Of a stretch of 64,000 bases of DNA, positions 60,200-64,000 are shown in pieces. Positions within the stretch are counted from its first letter, which is position 1. The number at the start of each line of letters is the position of its first letter. A model generated the notes under the pieces. The model did not search any database. It had not been told where the DNA came from and saw only the letters and a list, made by a program, of their open reading frames with translations. Origin of the DNA: Prevotellaceae bacterium (GTDB taxonomy: Bacteria > Bacteroidota > Bacteroidia > Bacteroidales > Paludibacteraceae); the NCBI GenBank assembly GCA_031271465.1, contig JAISVR010000032.1, positions 1 to 64,000 of the forward strand. The letters are read 5' to 3'. A program made the position numbers and the translations under genes.

Positions 60200-61126
60200 T
60201 TACATTGCAGCATCAAGCGTACCTATTATCTTGTACTGTACCCCCGTTTGAGTTACTACGGGTTTGTAAAGAATATTATCAAACTCAAAATAAGTTTTTC
60301 CTCCTATCACTACCGTTTGCACATCGTCAATCGGCAATTCGGGCACGATAGCTCCCATCGGCGGCTCTACCACCTCGTAGTTATTTGCCACCACATCGCG
60401 ACGATAATACGCCCCCTGATAGTAATAGTAAGGAACTGTGCCCACCATAATGGTGAAAAATCCGGTAGGAATAACCGTTACCCGCAATCCGCGCGGAGGA
60501 GCCACTACCACATAAACCCCGTTGCTGGGACGATAATAGAAGCCGTTGTTGTAATAATAATCGTAGCCGTTGTAACGAAGATTGATATAGTTGTGGTTGA
60601 TCACCGTTACGCGGCGTTCTACACGCGGAGTTACCACCACAATTCTCGAACGGTCGTAATGACGCATTGCGCGCGGACGCACCGTAGTAGTTACAGGGCG
60701 GCGGTTACTGCTGCTTGTCGATACACGACTGCTGCTACGACTTGGGCTGCTGCTTGTTGATACACGACTGTTGTTACGGCTTGAGCTGCTGCTTGCAGGG
60801 CGAATCGTAGCATTTGTGGCAGGACGCGTAGTTGCAGCCGGACGGCTTACCCGGCTGTTTTCGCGTGTGCTACCGCTTCGGCTGTTGCTAACACGCGAAC
60901 TGCTACCGCTTGCGCGGGTTTCGCTACTGCGGGAAGGCGTAGTCGTACGAGCAGGAGTACTGCGCGGCGTCGCGCTTTGGGTTGTTGTACTGCGACTGTT
61001 AGTTGTAGTCGTACGGGCATTTCTGCTATTGCTTCGGCTGTTACTGCTTCGGGTTTGAGCTTCCATACTCAAGCTACCAAGCAAAAAGAGCAGAATTGAG
61101 GTCAGGGTAATAATCAAAGTTTTCAT
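60200..61126 (-). CDS. DUF6515-like secreted protein, Ser/Arg/Thr-rich
   Basis: 308 residues. Signal peptide (about 1-23), then a low-complexity stretch of about 130 residues dominated by S, R, T and N (with many S-R-V-S-T-S-S units), then a compact domain rich in Tyr (Y-D-Y-Y-Y-N-N-G-F-Y-Y, V-P-Y-Y-Y-Y-Q-G-A-Y-Y) with the G-x-Y-Y pattern of DUF6515. An envelope protein of unknown role; the basic linker could bind anionic polymers. Length variation of the linker between strains is expected. Confidence 0.75.
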   Translation of the reverse strand: MKTLIITLTSILLFLLGSLSMEAQTRSSNSRSNSRNARTTTTNSRSTTTQSATPRSTPARTTTPSRSSETRASGSSSRVSNSRSGSTRENSRVSRPAATTRPATNATIRPASSSSSRNNSRVSTSSSPSRSSSRVSTSSSNRRPVTTTVRPRAMRHYDRSRIVVVTPRVERRVTVINHNYINLRYNGYDYYYNNGFYYRPSNGVYVVVAPPRGLRVTVIPTGFFTIMVGTVPYYYYQGAYYRRDVVANNYEVVEPPMGAIVPELPIDDVQTVVIGGKTYFEFDNILYKPVVTQTGVQYKIIGTLDAAM

Positions 61127-61203
61127 CTTTGTATAATTTATTTGTTCGTTTATGTTATAATGGACGAATATTCGGCAAAAAGGTTTAAAAGAGCCGGCTA
61201 AAT

Positions 61204-62274
61204 TTATTCGGAATTTCCACGCCTGTCTGCCTCCTGTTTTTTAAGCGGATTGGCATTTATTTTCTCGTACAATTTCCGGTTACGATAAATATCTATAGCC
61301 TCGTAAAGCGCGTTGCGAAACGACTCTTCGGAAGCAATGTTTTTTCCGGCAATGTCGTATTCCGTACCATGAAGAGGTGCAGTGCGTATAACCGGCAAAT
61401 TGGCTGTATAATTCACGCCCATATCCACCGAAACAGCGTTGAAGGGAGCCATACCCTGGTCGTGATACGCCGCAAGCACCGCATCATATTTAGAAAAATC
61501 GCCCGAACCGAAAAACAAATCGGCTGCCAATGGACCTACACACACCATGCCGCTGTCGTTCAGCTGCTTAATCGCGGGAACGAAAATTTCAGCTTCCTCA
61601 CTACCAAATGTAACATCTTCTCCTTCTCCGGCAGGAGGATTCAAGCTCAGCACAGCAATACGCGGACGGCGTACACCGAAATCCTGTATCAGTATTTTGT
61701 TGAGTTGCTTCAACTTGTTTATCAGTAAATCTTTAGTGATTGTTTTCGACACATTCGAGAGCGGAATATGCCGCGTGAGCAATGCCACACGGAAATTGTC
61801 GTTCAACAGAAGCGAAAAACTACCGTCTTTTTGGTTGAATTGCTTTTCGAGATATTCGGCATGACCAAGAAACGGCTGTTCGGCGGTAGAAATACTTTCC
61901 CTGTCAACAGGCGTTGTTACCAATGCATCGATAAGCCCTTCTTTCAGGTCGGCAACAGCGCGGCTAAGCGAAGCCATCGCAGCCTGTCCTGCCTCGACAC
62001 TCGCTTTACCTGTTTCCACTTTCAAGTCATCGCAGCAATCTATCATGTTTACCTTGCGCGAATTAGCTTCCTGTACCGAGTTTATTATGTTCAAGTTGAA
62101 GCCCTGAATATCGAGCATTTTTCGGTAATAGGCTGCCACTTTCGGCGAGCCGTAAATAACGGGGGTAAACATTTCCAACAGTTGCAAGTCAGCCAGCGTT
62201 TTAATAATCACTTCGTAGCTCACCCCGTTTATATCCCCCTGCGTGATACCTATTTTTATTCTATCCTTTTCCAT
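61204..62274 (-). CDS. pdxA: 4-hydroxythreonine-4-phosphate dehydrogenase PdxA
   Basis: 356 residues. Oxidises 4-phosphohydroxy-L-threonine in pyridoxal-phosphate synthesis. G-I-T-Q-G-D-I-N-G-V near the start, V-T-T-P-V-D-R-E-S in the middle, the zinc histidine in F-L-G-H-A-E-Y and in Y-H-D-Q-G-M-A-P-F-N, and R-T-A-P-L-H-G-T near the end. Full length. Twenty bases after the stop of the DUF7935-like gene, so likely in one operon with it. Confidence 0.94.
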   Translation of the reverse strand: MEKDRIKIGITQGDINGVSYEVIIKTLADLQLLEMFTPVIYGSPKVAAYYRKMLDIQGFNLNIINSVQEANSRKVNMIDCCDDLKVETGKASVEAGQAAMASLSRAVADLKEGLIDALVTTPVDRESISTAEQPFLGHAEYLEKQFNQKDGSFSLLLNDNFRVALLTRHIPLSNVSKTITKDLLINKLKQLNKILIQDFGVRRPRIAVLSLNPPAGEGEDVTFGSEEAEIFVPAIKQLNDSGMVCVGPLAADLFFGSGDFSKYDAVLAAYHDQGMAPFNAVSVDMGVNYTANLPVIRTAPLHGTEYDIAGKNIASEESFRNALYEAIDIYRNRKLYEKINANPLKKQEADRRGNSE

Positions 62275-62294
62275 TTAGTATGAAATGCATAAAG

Positions 62295-62813
62295 TTAAAA
62301 TCGCCCCACATCATTTTTCAACATGGCGAGTGCCACATCGAGCGGCGTTTTCTCTACCGACCGGTATTTTTCAATAATAGCCGTAGCATATTCGAGGGCG
62401 CTGGTGTTCATCGAAGCTTCGGCAGCACAAGTATTTACAAGCTGCACGATGCTTTCTCTGGCATTGCGCAATATCAGCCAGGTATCGGAAGAGATGTAGA
62501 GCTGTTGCGCAGCGTTGTGTTCCCACTCTTCGCGAATTTGCTGCAACAAAGCCGTTTGCAAATGCTGTGCCGACTTGCCGCTAAGCGATTGCCGCGTAAG
62601 CAGCGATTCGGGCGTTATTCGTTCCACAAAAATCACCATGCGTTCATAGGCTTTCAGGCGTATGGGAAGCATAGCGGGCGCAAGTGTTTTGCGCACTTCA
62701 AAATTGCGGCGTTCGCTTTCTGCTTTCAACATTTTGTTTATCAATAAATAAACCACAGCGGCAATAACCATTGCGGGAATAGTAGCTGCAAGAAGAATTG
62801 TAAGGAAATCCAT
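62295..62813 (-). CDS. Single-helix membrane protein, DUF7935-like
   Basis: 172 residues. One N-terminal membrane helix (about 4-26), then a cytoplasmic all-helical domain (P-I-R-L-K-A-Y-E-R-M-V-I-F-V-E-R-I, E-E-W-E-H-N-A-A-Q-Q-L-Y-I-S). The pattern matches a conserved Bacteroidota family next to pdxA or similar genes, which I believe is the one called DUF7935. Function unknown. Lies between the SIMPL gene and pdxA on the minus strand with short gaps. Confidence 0.7.
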   Translation of the reverse strand: MDFLTILLAATIPAMVIAAVVYLLINKMLKAESERRNFEVRKTLAPAMLPIRLKAYERMVIFVERITPESLLTRQSLSGKSAQHLQTALLQQIREEWEHNAAQQLYISSDTWLILRNARESIVQLVNTCAAEASMNTSALEYATAIIEKYRSVEKTPLDVALAMLKNDVGRF

Positions 62814-62831
62814 TTTTAAAAAATTTACTGA

Positions 62832-63527
62832 TTATTTAATACTGAATCGGGCAACAACGCTGTACGAAACTTTCATTTTATCGAAACCGGGAGCTGCTTC
62901 GTCGTAGACTTCACTCTTTGTTTCATATAATAAGACATTGGCACTAAACCGGCTGTTATTTACCTGTTCCTGTAAATAAACCAGCTCGTCCACCTTTCGG
63001 CTTTCAGCACTCAACAAATTTTCAGCTTTTAGGCGGGCTTGCTTCACGGCTTGCTGTTGCACTTCTTTTTTCAGTTCGTCGAGCTTTGAATAATCAACCT
63101 TCGACAGATAGTAGTTTATTTTCAAGCTGTCGAGTTTATCGCAAACTTTATTGAGCACAACAAGGCTGTCGAGTTTAAGTTGATAGCTTTTATTTTGATA
63201 CACCGTGCTGGGTTTCTTACGCCACCAATACCCGTTATCGCCCGACATGCCTGTTACGGCAAGGTCGGCTTTTGTGTCGATACCAAGCAATTGCAATGCT
63301 TTGAGCAAGCGTTGTTCCTGCGCGTTGAGATCGTTTTTCGTTGCCTTGTTCGTTTCGCTGAGGTTGATACCCAAATAAAAAATATCGGGATCAACTTCTT
63401 TTTCGGCTGTACCTGCCACTTCGACATACGATTGCGCATTTGCCTGCCCGTCGTTCTGCGCACAAGCAACAAAAGATAACATCAACACCCCGAACCCGAA
63501 ACATAAAAATTTTACTGCTTTTTTCAT
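62832..63527 (-). CDS. SIMPL (DUF541) domain protein
   Basis: 231 residues. N-terminal signal with a possible lipobox cysteine at 22 (F-V-A-C-A-Q). The SIMPL fold is visible as V-E-V-A-G-T-A-E-K-E-V-D-P-D near the start and Q-Q-A-V-K-Q-A-R-L-K-A-E-N-L-L in the second half. Periplasmic or outer-membrane protein, linked to stress tolerance in some bacteria; the exact role is unknown. Eighteen bases from the next gene in the same direction. Confidence 0.85.
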   Translation of the reverse strand: MKKAVKFLCFGFGVLMLSFVACAQNDGQANAQSYVEVAGTAEKEVDPDIFYLGINLSETNKATKNDLNAQEQRLLKALQLLGIDTKADLAVTGMSGDNGYWWRKKPSTVYQNKSYQLKLDSLVVLNKVCDKLDSLKINYYLSKVDYSKLDELKKEVQQQAVKQARLKAENLLSAESRKVDELVYLQEQVNNSRFSANVLLYETKSEVYDEAAPGFDKMKVSYSVVARFSIK

Positions 63528-63553
63528 GCTATTTAGTTTTAAGTAAGATTTAT

Positions 63554-64000
63554 TTAAATCTCTTTCTCAATCTTATAATCATTTCGTCCCGAAGCATTTC
63601 GGCTCACAAGTTCGGCAACAAAACCCGTAAGGAAAAGCTGCGTACCGAGAATCATGGCTACCAGCGCGAGATAAAAATACGGACTGTCGGTAACCAGTGG
63701 AGCGCGCACACCTTCGTAAAGGGCAATCAACTTGGCTCCGCCAACAGCTATTACCGCCAATAATCCCAGCAAAAACACCAACGAGCCCACCAAACCGAAA
63801 AAGTGCATCGGCTTGCGCCCGAATTTAGACAGGAACCAGAGTGAAATCAAATCGAGATAACCGTTCACAAAGCGGTTAAGCCCGAACTTGGAGTAACCAT
63901 ATTTGCGTGCCTGATGCGCCACAGCTTTTTCACCAATACGCTCGAAGCCCGCATTTTTTGCCAAATAAGGAATGTAGCGGTGCATTTCGCCATACACTTC
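63554..64000 (-). CDS. Glycosyltransferase family 2, C-terminal part (partial)
   Basis: The frame is open to the window edge (149 codons seen). It shows R-K-Y-G-Y-S-K-F-G-L-N-R-F and two C-terminal membrane helices (about residues 65-90 and 105-128 of the visible part), the end of a DPM1/GtrB-like polyprenyl-phosphate sugar transferase. The GT-A catalytic domain lies beyond 64000. A start inside the window would be wrong: the frame continues upstream in register. It heads the SIMPL, DUF7935-like, pdxA run. Confidence 0.8.
   Translation of the reverse strand, partial: EVYGEMHRYIPYLAKNAGFERIGEKAVAHQARKYGYSKFGLNRFVNGYLDLISLWFLSKFGRKPMHFFGLVGSLVFLLGLLAVIAVGGAKLIALYEGVRAPLVTDSPYFYLALVAMILGTQLFLTGFVAELVSRNASGRNDYKIEKEI

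Overview
The window is a piece of a Bacteroidales-type (phylum Bacteroidota) chromosome. The evidence is the TAnnTTTG type of -7 promoter box in front of most genes, the near absence of Shine-Dalgarno sites, a PorU sortase of the type IX secretion system, a MurF-Alr fusion, DUF4270 and DUF6515 proteins, BspA-like/FISUMP surface proteins, a Rho with a long N-terminal insert, and a half-length GT5 'glycogen synthase'. I see no tRNA or rRNA gene. Genus cannot be assigned from the sequence alone.

Layout. 1-3950 is an AT-rich stretch of small secreted or membrane proteins of unknown role, littered with REP-like palindromes and two N-terminal remnants of a REP-associated (RAYT/IS200-like) transposase. 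3955-16991 is ordinary core genome: tilS, a nitroreductase, rho, an HSDR_N protein, AMP nucleosidase, holA, a small MscS channel, the GT5/DUF4270 pair, a LysM-receptor protein and pstC. 16992-19314 is an accessory island. It holds three copies of a composite palindromic repeat, two separate structured-RNA loci with their own promoters (one before a 108-aa orphan protein, one before three overlapping micro-ORFs of 36, 34 and 42 codons), and no mobile-element gene. Here the rest of the pst operon is missing. 19315-24002 (minus) is a murF-alr, gltD-like, Usp-like operon. 24165-36414 holds mfd, aspartate aminotransferase, a permuted NlpC/P60 peptidase coupled to murC-ftsQ-ftsA-ftsZ, an MntA/HepT toxin-antitoxin pair and an RluA-type synthase. 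36444-40599 is a tandem pair of BspA/FISUMP surface proteins. 40612-47723 holds an FAH-family hydrolase, tandem 150-bp repeats, porU, a secreted hydrolase and tag. 47724-49414 has a 21-bp-phased repeat array and a membrane CBS protein. 49415-57117 is nrdJ, malQ and a SudB/SudA (NfnAB-like) flavoenzyme pair split by a GxxExxY cassette. 57114-64000 holds an OprB-like porin, a 21-bp tandem array before an HTH gene, an RIC-hemerythrin/LuxR fusion, a DUF6515 protein, pdxA, a DUF7935-like protein, a SIMPL protein and the C-terminal part of a glycosyltransferase.

How the parts work together. The core genes serve envelope growth and division (MurF-Alr, MurC, FtsQAZ), transcription termination and repair (Rho, Mfd, Tag), nucleotide supply (class II NrdJ, AMP nucleosidase) and carbon storage or use (MalQ, GT5 protein, OprB). 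At least four families of palindromic intergenic repeats (called here REP-A to REP-D) and one large composite repeat fill the gaps. The most interesting material is the island at 17-19 kb. Its two compact RNAs show strong, nested and mutually exclusive pairings just upstream of tiny ORFs that I do not recognise.
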